NCBI GenBank assembly: GCA_030386875.1
Contig: CM059557.1
Location: forward strand, 54,638,514-54,702,513
From: Morinoia aosen
Lineage: Eukaryota; Arthropoda; Malacostraca; Amphipoda; Talitridae
Direction: 5' to 3'
Length of the DNA: 64,000 nt
Shown here piece by piece: positions 43,882 through 56,019 of this stretch. Within the stretch, counting starts at the first letter, position 1, and every line of letters begins with the position of its first letter. A program made the translations under genes and the position numbers. The notes below the pieces were generated by a model, which was given only the letters and a program-made list of their open reading frames with translations, ran no database searches and had not been told where the DNA came from.

Positions 43882-43985
43882 TGTGGTGACTCGTGTTCTC
43901 TTGATTGTGGTGCGTCGTGTGGTGTCTCGTGTTCTCTTGATTGTGATGCGCCGCGTGATGACTCGTGTCCTCAAGTCTTGATTGC
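43882..43985 (+). repeat. Right remnant of the 36-bp array
   Basis: About two and a half further units ('tgtggtgactcgtgttctct', then 'tgattgtgatgcgccgcgtg') decay progressively into unique sequence after 'gactcgtgtcctcaag'. This shows that the LTR element entered near the array's right edge, where units are most diverged. Confidence 0.92.
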
Positions 43986-44626
43986 GGTACTTCAAATTGC
44001 AGCTCGTATTCTAATGTAATGCTGAAACAACGCTGTAATGTTGTAATGTGTAATTACTCAGCGATCTGTTACGACTGACGTCGTTGGTCTACAGCGATTG
44101 ACTGCGCAATTTGAGCACATCTTGTTGGATGTGTTCTTGAAATCTTGTGGTTTTATTTGGTGTATCAGCTAGATGTCCTGTCTTGTAATGTCTCAGCTAG
44201 AGCGTAGCTGTAAACAAACGCATTGCGTCGTACATTACAATTCAGATCCATACTCGCGTTGGCTCAATTTAGTCGTGTATAATTCCATGCACAGTACAGT
44301 AGTTGCTCGGTTCGTGATCAATTTTTTTTACTGCTATTCTGCTTCCGCTGTTCTGCTTACAAGTGTGAGTAAAGAATTACTTTATACTGCCGTGAGTTAC
44401 ATTGCACATGTCTGCGCTGCAACAGCTACGGTTGGCCGGTGACATAGCAATAAAATGTGCACTTAATGGTCTCTGAACCACGATGCAACAAGAAGGCACC
44501 TCGCCCTTCTTTCTTATCACTCTTTCGGTAAATGCTTTCTCTAGCGAAACTGAACTACCGTCAAATCGGGGCACACGAGACATGTATGTACTCCGTGCAC
44601 GTCGAATGTATGTTTGATTCAATCGC
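43986..44626. other. Unique DNA without recognisable gene
   Basis: Open frames of 83-89 codons overlap on opposite strands (44173-44442 plus, 44377-44628 minus) and show no domain. Confidence 0.4.
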
Positions 44627-44895
44627 ATTCTGATGTGTATCGCTTGTGTATTTCAAGCGATCCGATCATCGTGTTTCATACAATCGTACTGTAATGCATA
44701 TCGTGTGTGTATTTCAAACGATTACATTTCATACAATTGAACCGTAGAATATATCGCTTGTGTATTTCAAACAAACGTATTTTTTACAATCGTACTGTAT
44801 ATCTTTTGTGTATTTCAAACTTTCGCATTTCATACGGTAGAACTGTAATGTAAATCGCTTGTAAATTTTAAATCAACGTATTTCCCACGGTCGGA
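44627..44895 (+). repeat. Degenerate tandem repeat, about 55-bp unit, 5 copies
   Basis: 'tttcatacaatcgtactgta' followed by 'atgtatatcgcttgtgtatt' and 'tcaaacgat' recurs about five times with substitutions and small indels. The array is heterogeneous and old. Confidence 0.75.
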
Positions 44896-45070
44896 CGCAC
44901 TAACGACACAGAGGTACCATACGAGTGGCACCAAGGAGTGCAGTGCTCACACCGCGGCCCAGGAGCGCGGGTGCAGACAGGCAGCGCCCCGAGCGGCGTG
45001 AGGGCGCTCTCCTCCGTGCTCTGTGGTCGTGTTCTGCTCGTGGTGGCGCGCGCAGTTCTCGGGTAGTGAA
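44896..45070 (+). promoter_or_regulatory. CpG-rich patch, candidate promoter-like region (weak)
   Basis: A GC- and CpG-rich stretch ('cacaccgcggcccaggagcg', 'cagcgccccgagcggcgtga', 'ggtggcgcgcgcagtt') stands out from AT-rich surroundings. No TATA box, initiator or downstream coding exon is recognisable, so composition is the only evidence. It could equally be part of an unidentified repeat. Confidence 0.2.
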
Positions 45071-45290
45071 GAAAATACGACGCTTTTAGAAAATTTTTGC
45101 CAGTCTAATACTCGTGCTATAACTCTGATCGTCTCGCGTTTTATGCTGGCGGTCGTGTTCTATATTGTGGTACGAGTAGTAAAGGAATTACAAGGCGTTT
45201 TTGAGAATTTTTACAAGTCTTATACTTGTGCTCTACTCTGATCGTCTCCTGTGTAAGGCTGGTGGTCGCGTTCTACGCTGTGTCAGTGAA
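45025..45290 (+). repeat. Diverged tandem duplication, about 120-bp unit
   Basis: 'ggtcgtgttct' starts copies at about 45025, 45143 and 45265. The first two continue through 'aaaatttttgccagtctaat' versus 'agaatttttacaagtcttat' and 'actctgatcgtctc'. There are two full copies and one partial copy, strongly diverged. Confidence 0.7.
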
Positions 45291-46025
45291 GGAAACAGAA
45301 CTTTGACTATTGTTCAGGTCAGCACGTAATACGTGGAAAAACGATGCAGTGATTGTGTGTCAGTGCGCTAGTGGTTCAACGGGCACTCTTGATTAGATAG
45401 TTTTAGGTTGGTCCGAGATGTTAACCGCTGGTGACGCCCAGAACAAGGCTTCTGCTGGTTATTGACGTAAAATTTTCTTGTAGGAAAGACGAAGTATTTT
45501 CGTTGTCTTGGTTTTCCTATTCTTATTATGACGTGGTTGCATTGTTGTTGCACTGTTGAAATAATCCATTTGAGCGTTTACTTGCGTTTAACAGCACCTG
45601 CTTGGGATCGTATACTTGTTCTTCTAGTTTCGCGTTTTGTGACGAGTAACAGTTCTTTGTAGCAAAAACGAGTTGCAAAGAAATGTAGCGTTGAAGTGTA
45701 CACAGGGCTTGACCAAATTTTCGTACTTACTGTTTTCTCGCGCTGTTTTTTGTGTATTTTAACAACAAAACTGTAGTAAGCGTTAAAAATTCCATCTATG
45801 TAAACCATTCTTCTTGATTTTGACGAAAGCTACCCCTTGCTTAACAATGAATTGCGTCTTTTGCAAGTCTTCTACCTGAATTGGTGTCAGCCGAACTTTT
45901 GCGTCTTTGAAGTTCACACTTGTTTGTAAACTGATGTAGCGAGCAAAATTTTAACTACCTGGCATCAACAGACGTTCACTTTATAGTCGAATTTTACTGA
46001 CATAAGACCTGTCTTCTTCGAAAGT
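45291..46025. other. Unique DNA without recognisable gene
   Basis: Only short minus-strand open frames (61 and 76 codons) with no domain. No repeat was recognised. Confidence 0.4.
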
Positions 46026-46312
46026 TCATGAGGTCTTTAGCTGAAGGTTAGGTAGGCCTTCATTTTGTTGAAATACAATTTTATTTTGGTTTTGTTACAG
46101 ACCATATTTTTTCGGTTCACAGCTGAGATGCTTTTCAGTACCCAATACTTTTTCTTCAAGTTTTCCCATATTTCATAAAGATACTTTCCAAATTACTGTT
46201 TCTATAAGCGAGGGATCTTGTGCGGAAAAGAAAATTTGGGCCTAGATTCTTCTTTCCTCGGCTCTTGTTAGTGACGGCTTCCTCTTTTTAGAACACCTTT
46301 GTTGTGGAAACG
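46026..46312 (+). mobile_element. SINE-like retroposon, 5'-truncated copy
   Basis: Begins at 'tagctgaaggttaggtaggc' and runs through 'tttttcggttcacagctgag' and 'attactgtttctataagcga' to 'aacacctttgttgtgg'. The head is missing and the 3' half is diverged. Confidence 0.75.
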
Positions 46313-46927
46313 AAATCACTTATTCCAAGCGGGTGTATGAAGTTCATGGAATATTCGATCAAAACCCGTTTTGATGTCTTCATAGTGAGCGTTGTGCTGC
46401 TGATCCTGGTAGCTACTGCTGAGTTACGTACGAAATTGAGGCTTTGTCCGCTGTGTGTGCGTGACGTTTTTTTGCCCTGGTGCATCACACTGCTTGTCAC
46501 GTGAACGACTCGGTACGGCGGCTTTGTGGCAACATTATTTAATTTCCGAATTAAATATATCCAAGTAAAACGTATGTTTAGTTTGTACTTGACACAGTTG
46601 ATAAACTTCGGATCAAAATAGTGACGATTCACTCATATCTCATAGTAAGTAGGCTATTTTCACTAAAGTAGTTAATCTATTGATAGAAAGTTACGTTTTG
46701 TTGGCTCTCCCAGTCTCACGAGATCAAGTGTGCGAGATGCGAGTACATGGTACGCGGCGGTCAACTTCATTCTCGAACTTCCCTCTTCAGTGGATAGGGT
46801 TGAGGGCCTGCATGGGACTGCAGCTGCAGCTTGTTGCCTTCTTTCTGTAGAGCCTCACGCTGGTTGTGAGTCAGGCGTGACTCGGGCAAAACTCATAATA
46901 TATTAGTTCTTCATTCAAATTGTCGGT
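46313..46927. other. Unique DNA without recognisable gene
   Basis: A 114-codon minus frame (46288-46632) overlaps a 66-codon plus frame, neither with a recognisable domain. The stretch near 46780-46870 is GC-richer. Confidence 0.4.
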
Positions 46928-47222
46928 TCAAGTTTGGTAGGCCATCGTTCTGTTGAAATAGAGAGGCAGGCCTCTGGTTTATTACGGATCATTTTTTTTT
47001 CGGTTCATTGCATTTTTCGGTACCTATAACTTTCTTTTTTATTTTGATCTTGTTTTTTAAGCTCCTTTCAACCTGACTCTTACTGTGCTCAGGGTGTGGA
47101 AACACATCTTGAGTTTGCATTCCTTGCTCCCATAATTTGATCTAAACGGTGCATTCCTTCTTCTTCTTCTCTTGGAAATACACCCGTTTGGTTAGTAAGG
47201 CTCAAACGTTTAATTTAAACTC
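46928..47222 (+). mobile_element. SINE-like retroposon, 5'-truncated old copy
   Basis: Starts at 'agtttggtaggccatcgttc' and includes 'ttttcggttcattgcatttt', 'gggtgtggaaacacatcttg' and 'gttagtaaggctcaaacg'. Strongly diverged and followed immediately by another fragment. Confidence 0.7.
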
Positions 47223-47432
47223 CTGTATACTGTTTTTTAGTGCCTACTACTTTCTTGAGCTTTCATCATGTTTCATGAACTTATTTCATTATTACCGTGT
47301 CTATGCGAAGGGTGTGGGGACACACCGCATGGAATACAATACTTTGAGTACTAAGTGGAGCCGCCCTCCCTCTCATCCCATCTGTTGTTTTTAGGGAGGC
47401 TAAAAATAACTTATAATGTAATCTATAGTCGT
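47223..47432 (+). mobile_element. SINE-like retroposon, 3' fragment
   Basis: Starts at 'ctgtatactgttttttagtg' and includes 'catgtttcatgaacttattt', 'gtgtggggacacaccgcatg' and 'agggaggctaaaaataactt', ending 'ataatgtaatctatag'. It is head-to-tail with the previous copy, either as an independent insertion or a partial dimer. Confidence 0.72.
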
Positions 47433-47783
47433 TTGGTCTTGTGTGTATTTCTAATAAATCTAATGCTGACGTATTAATTGAATTTTACGTGAATAGTTTT
47501 CGATTATTTTCTCTAAAGAAAAGATGCAGTTCTATGATTTACTTGCGTATTTCCCGTAATTTGCCTAATTTGCTCTGTGTACTGAGCACAGAACTGGTAC
47601 AAATAGCAAGATGTACTAGTGTATCTTTATATCCTCATACCTACGATGCATTACGTGTGTTGACATTCTCTTACATGTAGTGATGCGTGATATATGGCCT
47701 CTCACATGTAGTATTGCGTGATGTAAGCTGGTATTCCTATACTTGCAATGCACGACATGCACTTGTGTCCTAAAACTTGTCTC

Positions 47784-48099
47784 CTTCAAGAGGATACAAC
47801 TATTGTATCTATGGGAATTAGCACTCCCAGGAGGAAAATGAGTTAGGGCCCGAGCTGAGAGTTAGGTAGGCCACCCCACCTTTTTCGGTTCACTGCTGTC
47901 CTATTTTTCACCGCCTACTATTTTCTTCTTAAACTTTTATCTTGTTTCATGAACTACTTTCTCAACTTACTGTTTATATGCCCCTTCTGCATAGATTCCG
48001 CGTTTCCTTAACTCCATACTAAATGGTACCTTCCTCTCTTCGGTACGTTTTTTTTTGTAGCGGTTAGGGAGGCTTAAACCAACATGTAATCTATAATCC
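47784..48099 (+). mobile_element. SINE-like retroposon with internal deletion
   Basis: A complete head ('caagaggatacaactattgt', 'gggcccgagctgagagttag') joins directly to 'ccacctttttcggttcactg', lacking about 45 bp present in other copies. The 3' end 'agggaggcttaaaccaac' and tail 'atgtaatctataatc' are intact. No clear target duplication. Confidence 0.85.
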
Positions 48100-51000
48100 T
48101 GATACTTGCATCGATAACTCACTCGATACCGAGTGCACAGAAGCAAGAGAAATAAAATGGAAGCAACGTCACTTCGGCCGCTAGTCGTTTGGCGCCATTT
48201 CGTTCTGTGACATGTTCTGGGAAGCTGATATGAGTTTTGCGGCCCGTGCCTTTGCATCACTTGGCAAGACTACATAACTGTTCCCCTCCCGGATGCAGCG
48301 CATCATGCTTGTCCCACGCGGTCTGGGTCGTCAGGGATGTTCTTGGTTAATGCTTGCTCGTATCGAAGATTGTCAGCTCTACTCATGGTGCTCTTGATCG
48401 TTGTTGTCAGCTCGTGTTTTGAATGAAGTGCAGATATTGAATTTTGTATATTGAATCCTTCTTATATGTGTATTGCAGAAAGTGCTGTGTTTTCACCAGT
48501 TATGACCATTGTTTCGGGGATTGTTATAAGTTTCCATTTATGATAGTGTGTTTTATCACGATGAGCTCATGTCCTTTCAACTCGAATCTTTTTCTTGATT
48601 TGAAATTCATTTCTTTTTTGTACGAACTGTTCTTTTCACACGTTCGACTTCCCGTAGTCGTTGTAATAGAGGCCTATCTTTTGAGGTGCGAGTGAGATTC
48701 ATTTCTTTGCTTAGGATTTACCTCCTCGTCGTCTTTTTGAACGGGTTGTCTATTTCACACTTTGAAGTCGTAATCGTTATAAGTGAAGGTCGATCATGTG
48801 GCTGCAGACCTGTTGTCTCGGCACGAGGCGCCCTGCTGTTTTTGCTACCACCACCCTGTTGTCGTCTTGTTTTCGGCTTGAAGACTACTATATAGCCTCA
48901 GCTTGGTGACTTGAGTAGTGATGTAACGAATGTTTCTTGCTCTTCGGAATTGAATGGTTTTGGTGTTTTTTGAAATGGATTGTTTCATTGTGATGAGAGA
49001 GTTGTGAGTTTCATGAGAAACTGACAAGAACGATTAGTCTTCAGGGACAATGATACTATCTTCAATATACATTTCCCGGGTCATAATTTTCGTTTGCCTG
49101 CTCCATTTCCATGTTTTTTCAAAAACCACAGAATATTTGCCAGTAATTAAGACCATGAAATCATACTCGGCCTTGTCTAATATAAGCCTACCCTAAACTT
49201 AACCATAACTTCAACCTTAACCACAGTTTTGTCCTTGAAACTCACTGGTACCTTTACTAGTGAAATTTAGTTCTACAGTAGAATTCCTGACTACCCGCGT
49301 CTCATTGGTCCACTTGTCGAGTCGTCTGTTTATGGTGCGATAGAAAAATGCAGTGTCGGCTCTGAGAATTTTGTATTGGTCTAATTAAAATTACTAATAC
49401 TAATAATTGTAAAAAATAATTAATTGTAAAAATGTCAATACAACGGCGACATTCATGAGATATTGTTTATCTCTTTAAAGAAACAAGTTGAATGTTAAAA
49501 CTTGAGAAAATGACATTATTGGGTTATTATAGGATAAAATATTCGCATCAAGGTTGTAAAATTGTTACTAATTAGGTTTATCTAATTCGGCAACATTAAT
49601 AGCATTGAGCAAGCGTCCAGTTGTGTCATATGTTTTCGGTTGGCGTTTTAGTCCAGTCGTGGGAAACTTTACTTCAACCATGTTGAGCCGAAACCGCATT
49701 ACCCGCCCTCAACTCTCACCTTTTCTGCCCTCTTCTCTCATCTTTTCTGCCCTCTTTTAACCTTAATCAAACAAAAAACCATATCCGGCTGAGAGCCAGG
49801 GTTGCTAACGACACACAAATTCCGATTGTGTATTTATTGGTCGCCTTCCTCATGAACGTGTTATGGGGGTATTTTAAAGGCGCTAATAAGGAATGTATTG
49901 ATGATATTAATAATATTGGAAGATTATTCACGTTTGTACATGGGCAGTAATTTGACTCGCATGCTCTGGCTGAACGCAGAGTTTGTTTGTGTGAAGGAAA
50001 ACATGTGGAGCCGCTGCCATGGCATGCTGCTCCATAAGAGTGTGTACTGTGCAGTTTATTCTCGACCTATGCAACATGCGAACCTCAACTAATGGGAGTT
50101 AAAATGAGCAGTTATTTATGACTTGAAATAAGCGTCGTGTTAGTTCAATGACCGAGTTTTATACCTCAAATTGCAAGGATGAAAATTATCCCCGTTATTC
50201 GTACCGAGCTAGGCATTTTTTTCCGTGGGAGTTGAAATCAGTTTTGGCAATCGAAACCCCACAAAAAACGAATAAAATACATTATGAGTGTTTTTTTTAT
50301 TCTAAATTCAATTTCAATTTTTCAAATTAAATACTGACCTTAAATTGATTTGGAGGTACTCTAAAATTTTCATTCTATGATTTATTGAGCAATATTTTCA
50401 AAATTGAGTTGGAGATGCGCAACCTAAGCAATTACTAAGAACAAAACGTATTGATATCTATGATTAAGATGATATATAAGGAAGTGATAAATAGTTCCTT
50501 AGCCACAAGCGCCTATAAATCTTAACAAAGCTTTGGGTGTTAGTCTCCCCCATGGTGCACATTTCAATGTGCTAAGAGTGTGCAGATACCGTTTGGCCTC
50601 TCTCTCTGGTTGCTTTCCTCGTTCTTGTTGAACTAGTTCTCGCTATTTTTCGGGTGTGATGGAAGATAGAAGTGAATCACTGGACACGAGTGAAATATCT
50701 GAATATCTATGAACCATATACTCTGCTAATGAACAAGATGCTATATGAACAACTTAACGTAGAGATTCTAACTGTAAATATCAGCGATATTTCCACTTGC
50801 CTTCATTTTATTTGATGAATTAGTGTTAAATATTTAAGGCATTCAGGAAAATGTATCTGAACTTATGAAGATGTGCGAAGAAAAGACTAGCGATTTTCTT
50901 AGCATACAACACTGATTGATTCTCGTAAACACTTTAATGCATTATATTTTCTTTTTGAATTCAGATTCTATTCACCTCTGTAGTAATGGTCAGTCTCGTA

Positions 51001-52590
51001 AATAAGGCTGAAATTGTTTCCAAACAGTTTAAAAAAATGAAAGAACCCATTAATACCCCTAATCCCTCTCCGTGCTAAAACGAATAAAACTCTATTTTAT
51101 CTTAAAAAATAAAGTCCGGGTGCTTTTTAAGTAGACTTTGTGCCACCCGGGTTAATATTCGGATAAGATGGTGCATAGTGAACTCGATGATCGACTGTTT
51201 GCTTCACAGTAAGCGCTTGTGTGTTGATATTACAAACTCGAGATTGACTTGCTCAAGACTGATTTATGATATTGGACCTCGTGATGAATACTGTTCATTC
51301 TTCGATAGTTTGTATTTTAAGTTTTCACGTGTCATTAAAGAAAGTTGAACAAATTTAGGGAAAGATATGATACCCCCATTTTAGCGTCGTTATGCTCGTC
51401 TGCGTTCTCAACGTTAGCGTCTCTTTCATGGTGGAGAAATGAATCACAACACTAGCGTTTATCTAACTAAAGCTGTTCATTTTTGTAACCATGTCTTCTA
51501 TTTGTTGAGCTAAGCACGCCGGCACTTGGCGGTTGCAGTGGAGTGACGTTCGCGAGGTTCAGTGCTCTGCCTGTAATGTTAGAGCTCCGTGTAACTCACT
51601 CCGACTGGCTTTGCGATGTTGAAAGACAACTCCTCTGCATGGCTACGTGTTTGTTGTGTGCGTCTTGAAGTTGTACGCATGATAGAACCTGCTGCTTTGG
51701 CATTGCATTGAAAATTGCTCAAAATTGTCATAAATTTTGTAAGGTTTCTTCCGATTGCGTCGCTTCATCAAGTGGAGAGAACCATCGTAGGTCATTGAAG
51801 TTTGGGCCAAAATTCCAAACAATCTTGTGTTTTGAAATATTAAACTATAAGAGCAAATAGAACTATCTATGATGGCTGAGTTTTTTTCTCGAACTTTGTT
51901 ACTTTTCTGCAAGCCGTCATGTCTGCCTTATTAAACTCTTTTGAATCAAACGCAGTTTCCCTTGGGCAGCATCTGTAGACGCATACTTAATGAGGTGGAA
52001 ACAGTGCTAGTATGGTGATGTCCGTTTCATTTGTTCAGTTTGGCTGCATAAACGTGTGTCAAATTAGGAGGTTCAATTTTCATGCTAATTGTTGTCGTAA
52101 TATTGACTGTTGATCAATACACGAGGAAAATTCCACTGAGTTTGAAATGTATATTTTCTTCTTTATAATTACATATGAATATCTTCAACTGGACTGGGCG
52201 TGATAACTTTTCTCATCGATAAGCGCATAGACGTTGGCTGGACTGGTCTGAAGATTTTTGTTATGGTGGGAAAAGGAGGATATGTCAGTCGGTCAATACT
52301 ACTCTTCCTTCTTGGATCATCGCAACAGTGTTAGCTTAAGCGAACTACTAAATGGATACTAACTAAAGCCCACCCAGCCTCTGTTAACGTATCTCTACAC
52401 ATCCCATTCTCTACATATCTCATTTTACTGCATTTCTCTTGTCAGGATAAGGACAAACCACTGCACGCACAAAAGCTTAAATTCTTCGGTTACAACTGTT
52501 TTGATCGTAAATTAAGGCGCTATATTAGCTGTGCGAACTGTATGACAATCGCTCATTACTGTGAATCACTGCTGGCTTATGAGCCCTCAC
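48100..52590. other. Long AT-rich stretch without recognisable gene or repeat
   Basis: Nothing over 97 codons is open and no known domain is visible. A pyrimidine-rich near-duplicate 'ctcaccttttctgccctctt' and 'ctcatcttttctgccctctt' lies at 49717-49757. 'cctaaacttaaccataactt' at 49191 resembles telomere-like repeats only by chance. 'ccgggtg' and 'cacccgg' near 51117-51150 could form a short hairpin. Confidence 0.4.
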
Positions 52591-52710
52591 GTGTACTCGA
52601 TCACAAGGACACGGAGGTGATGTAGCGGTCACGCCCAGCGCCTCTTGCCCTGATCAGGACGCGTCTTGTGAACTCCGTCGCCCGTTCTCTCCAGCGATCT
52701 CTAGGTGAGT
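52591..52710 (+). promoter_or_regulatory. Candidate splice donor after a GC-richer segment (weak)
   Basis: 'gatctctaggtgagtcaaaa' at about 52695-52714 contains a strong 5' splice-site consensus (AG|GTGAGT), preceded by about 100 bp that is CpG-richer than its surroundings. This would fit a short non-coding first exon, but no acceptor, coding exon or promoter motif supports it. Such consensus sites occur by chance at this scale. Confidence 0.15.
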
Positions 52711-52732
52711 CAAAATGCTCCTCGTTCTTGAG

Positions 52733-52940
52733 GCCAATTTGAAAAGTTTTGGGGTGGAAATATTCACTGCTGTTGTTGCCAATTTAAAAAGTTTTGGGGT
52801 GTGAAATATTCACTGCTGTTGTTGCCAATTTAAAAAGTTTTGGGGTGGAAATATTCACTGCTCCTGTGGCGAATTTGAAAAGTTTTAAATTTGAAAATAT
52901 TCACTGCTGTAGTGGCGAATTTGAAAAGTTTTTGGGAAAA
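52733..52940 (+). repeat. 45-bp tandem repeat, about 4.5 units
   Basis: Unit 'gccaatttgaaaagttttgg' plus 'ggtggaaatattcactgctg' plus 'ttgtt' is repeated with 45-46 bp spacing. The last two units are diverged ('gcgaatttgaaaagtttt', 'gaaaatattcactgctgtag'). Confidence 0.9.
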
Positions 52941-53192
52941 TTTTGAAGCGTTTTGAGTTGTTCTCGATGGAATCGGTGCAGGTTTATTATACTTGAATAG
53001 CCTCAAAATGTTGTTGTATAGTTTTTCGTTGTATAAAGTTTGGCCTTGGATTGAGTGGTCGAGTGCGTTTATAAAATTTGGAGTACCTCATTCCATTGTT
53101 TAAACTATAATACTGTTACACTTGAAAAAATAATTTTACTGCTTTCTTTGGAGTTGTTTTGGAGTTACTTCTGCTTTCTGGGCACTATTTTT
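52941..53192. other. Short unique spacer
   Basis: AT-rich sequence between the 45-bp array and the next SINE-like copy. Nothing recognised. Confidence 0.4.
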
Positions 53193-53500
53193 TCAGGGGG
53201 CTACAACTATTGCATCCGTGGGAATTAGCGTTCACAAGGATAAGATAAGAGGTTCCGAGTTTCTGAAATAGTGGGCCTTCCTTTTATTAGGATACAATAT
53301 GGTTTGGTTTTGCTACCAACCATTTCTTTTCAGTTTACTGTTTTCCTTTATTCAGCTTCTATTACTTTCTTCATCAAGTTTTATATTGTTTCATAAACTT
53401 CTCTCCCTATTGCTGTCACTATACGCAAGAAAACCTGCATAGGAACACAGTTGTGCAAATATTCTACGTTTTCTTTACTGCATATTGGGGCCTTTTTTTA
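53193..53500 (+). mobile_element. SINE-like retroposon, diverged copy
   Basis: The head 'tcagggggctacaactattg' is preserved, followed by 'gtgggccttccttttattag', 'ttttcagtttactgttttcc' and 'aacctgcataggaacacag'. The 3' end is eroded after 'gcatattggggccttttt'. Confidence 0.8.
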
Positions 53501-53852
53501 TTGAGCACTGCCTTCAGAATCTTATGAATGTGCTAAACGCTGCGATCAAGTATATTCACTTGAGTTGTGGGGAAAATTCAGCAAAGCCAGAATAGCGACT
53601 GAAAATGTAGGTAAATCTTTGAGAATATTTTACCGGGCTACAAAATTTTGCAAAAAAGCATGATAAATGATGCATCATATTCATTTCTTGTTATTTTATG
53701 TGACGATTCGATTCTGAGAGGCCTGCGCGACGCGGGGGCCCGGGGCATACGTGGCTGGTTCCTATAGCGGCTGTGTGTGGCACTGAGTAGTGAATTGAGC
53801 GGCGTTTGCTGCCTGATTTGCTCCATTGGTGCGGAGCAGATATGTTCCCCCC
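53501..53852. other. Unique DNA without recognisable gene
   Basis: A 62-codon minus frame is the only open frame. There is local CpG enrichment at 53725-53760 ('gcgcgacgcgggggcccggg'). Confidence 0.4.
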
Positions 53853-54444
53853 GATGCTAAGCTCTGAGCGTGCACCTGCCCGTGTTTAGCCTTCTGGCTG
53901 AATTCTGCCCTCATGTTGCTGTAGTCAATGCTGAGCTCTGAGCGTGCACCTGCCCGAGTTTAGCCTTCTGGCTGAATTCTGCCCTCATGTTGCTGTAGTC
54001 AATGCTGAGCTCTGAGCGTGCACCTGCCCGAGTTTAGCCTTCTGGCTGAATTCTGCCCTCATGTTGCTGTAGTCAATGCTGAGCTCTGTGCGTGCACCTG
54101 CCCGAGTTCAGCCTTCTGGCTGAATTCTGCCCTCATGTTGCTGTAGTCAATGCTGAGCTCTGAGCGTGCACCTGCCCGTGTTTAGCCTTCTGGCTGAATT
54201 CTGCCCTCATGTTGCTGTAGTCAATGCTGAGCTCTGAGCGTGCACCTGCCCGAGTTTAGCCTTCTGGCTGAATTCTGCCCTCATGTTGCTGTAGTCAATG
54301 CTGAACTCTGAGCGTGCACCTGCCCGAGTTTAGCCTTCTGGCTGAATTCTGCCCTCATGTTGCTGTAGTCAATGCTGAGCTCTGAGCGTGCACCTGCCCG
54401 AGTTTAGCCTTCTGGCTGAGTTTCTGCCCTCATGTTGCTGTAGT
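53853..54444 (+). repeat. 74-bp minisatellite, 8 units
   Basis: Units start at about 53853, 53925, 53999, 54073, 54147, 54221, 54295 and 54369. The unit is 'tcaatgctgagctctgagcg' plus 'tgcacctgcccgagtttagc' plus 'cttctggctgaattctgccc' plus 'tcatgttgctgtag'. Units differ by only one or two bases, so the array is recently homogenised. As 74 is not a multiple of three, no long frame results. Confidence 0.95.
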
Positions 54445-56019
54445 AGTGAGTGAAATCAATCTAAGTGCATTTCGAGCGTCAATTTTTTTGCTCTAATTGG
54501 GGTTCTTTTGCGACCTGTGGCTTGACATTACTTTCGTTGCTGGTACAGTGATGATGAAATTTGGAATGTTTTGGTTTGTTGATGGACGATTGTGGTCAGG
54601 GTTACCTGATTAGTTTTTTAGTAGCATTTTCCAAGTTCTCATTGAAATCCTTGTGCGTGCATCTTGATAATCTTGTTTTCAATATAAAATTTTTGTTGCC
54701 AAATTCCGTAAAAAACAGTCGGATTTGTGAACTTAGACGAGAAGAAAAGCCAATCTGGCAACCTGATTGCGGTAGACTCGCTCTGTTTCCTCGTGGGGGC
54801 CCAAAATAGAGTAGTTTATTAGGCGGTGAGTGAGGGTGGTCAGTTGTGTTTAATCTCGGCTGCGATCTGGGCGTAGAAGTAGAGCTGTGGCGCTCCCTTT
54901 AATGCTGCAATCCCTGACAATGTGCTGGTGAGGTGGAGCCTAGCGGTCTCGACTGGGTCCGTCATGTTGGTTCTGAGTCTTCTGAGCGTTCATCTCGAAT
55001 TCCTTCCTGGCATTTCGGGCTAATGTGTTGTATTTCTCTGTTTGTTCATTACTTCGTGGAACTAAAACAGTAAATATTATTTTTAAAATATTAAGCTAAT
55101 TTAAGTTGTAAGGTTTTTCATCAGCTTCTTCTCCGTGTCATTGTTGAAGTAACTTTCTCATGCAAGCTAAGATTCGTAAATGTTAGAAAATGCTAATTAT
55201 CCAGTATTCTTGCTGGTAATTTGGTAGTATTTTGTAAATTTTGTTCAACGAGGGACTATCATTTAGGTATTATTGAGTTACGTTGCACTGATAAATTCAA
55301 AGACTGCTAAATGCTGAAGGAGCAAAAATGTACTGTTTATTACTCTCTGACAAATTGGGAGCCATCGAAGGCCTTCTTTGAAGTTGTCAACGTCGAACAC
55401 CTCGCTTACCCAAGATGATTAATTTCAACAAAGTAAGAGTCGGGCGAACTTAAAACGTCTATGCAGAAGTTAGCCTGATAAATAAATGTGAGTGAAAACC
55501 GTGTTCAACATTACCGATAAATGTTGACTTATTAAGGAGCTCTAATGCATTTGCAAGTTATAGACCTTCGAATGCAGAAAACGACCGATAAGAGCAAAGG
55601 TTTTTCCGGGCAAGTTCAAACAGGACACGCTGAGAGATAACATTGTGTTTTCTCGTGAGACTGCCCTGTTAATTTAAGTTTTACCAATAGAATTTTTGAT
55701 GCTGATAAAGTTCACTGCAGGTATCCAAGACTCTCTCAAATATTTGATTCAGGCTGAAAGGGACTAATTAGAAAGTAATAAGTCATGATATTGATAAAGG
55801 ACGTGAATAAATGTTGAAAGCCATTTTGTTTGGTTACTCAATATCAAAAAACATTTACTTAGTTACTCCAAAAACTTAATCCGTGTTCTGTGATCTTGTA
55901 AAATTGAGCAATTCATAAATTAATTTAAGTGTTCGGCTTCGGTGCCTTTGCATCTTTGTAAGTAGGCCACAACCATTATATTCACCGAACAAAACGAACG
56001 TCGTAGTTAATTTTAATAA
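54445..56019. other. Unique DNA without recognisable gene
   Basis: An 82-codon frame at 54561-54809 has no recognisable domain. The rest is AT-rich with no shared repeat. Confidence 0.4.

Noticed and set aside
49180-49240. Telomere-like CCTAA or TTAACC runs
   Set aside because: Irregular spacing and many mismatches ('cctaaacttaaccataactt'), with no tandem structure.
52591-52714. First exon ending at an AG|GTGAGT donor
   Set aside because: A single consensus site without promoter, acceptor or coding evidence; kept only as a weak feature.
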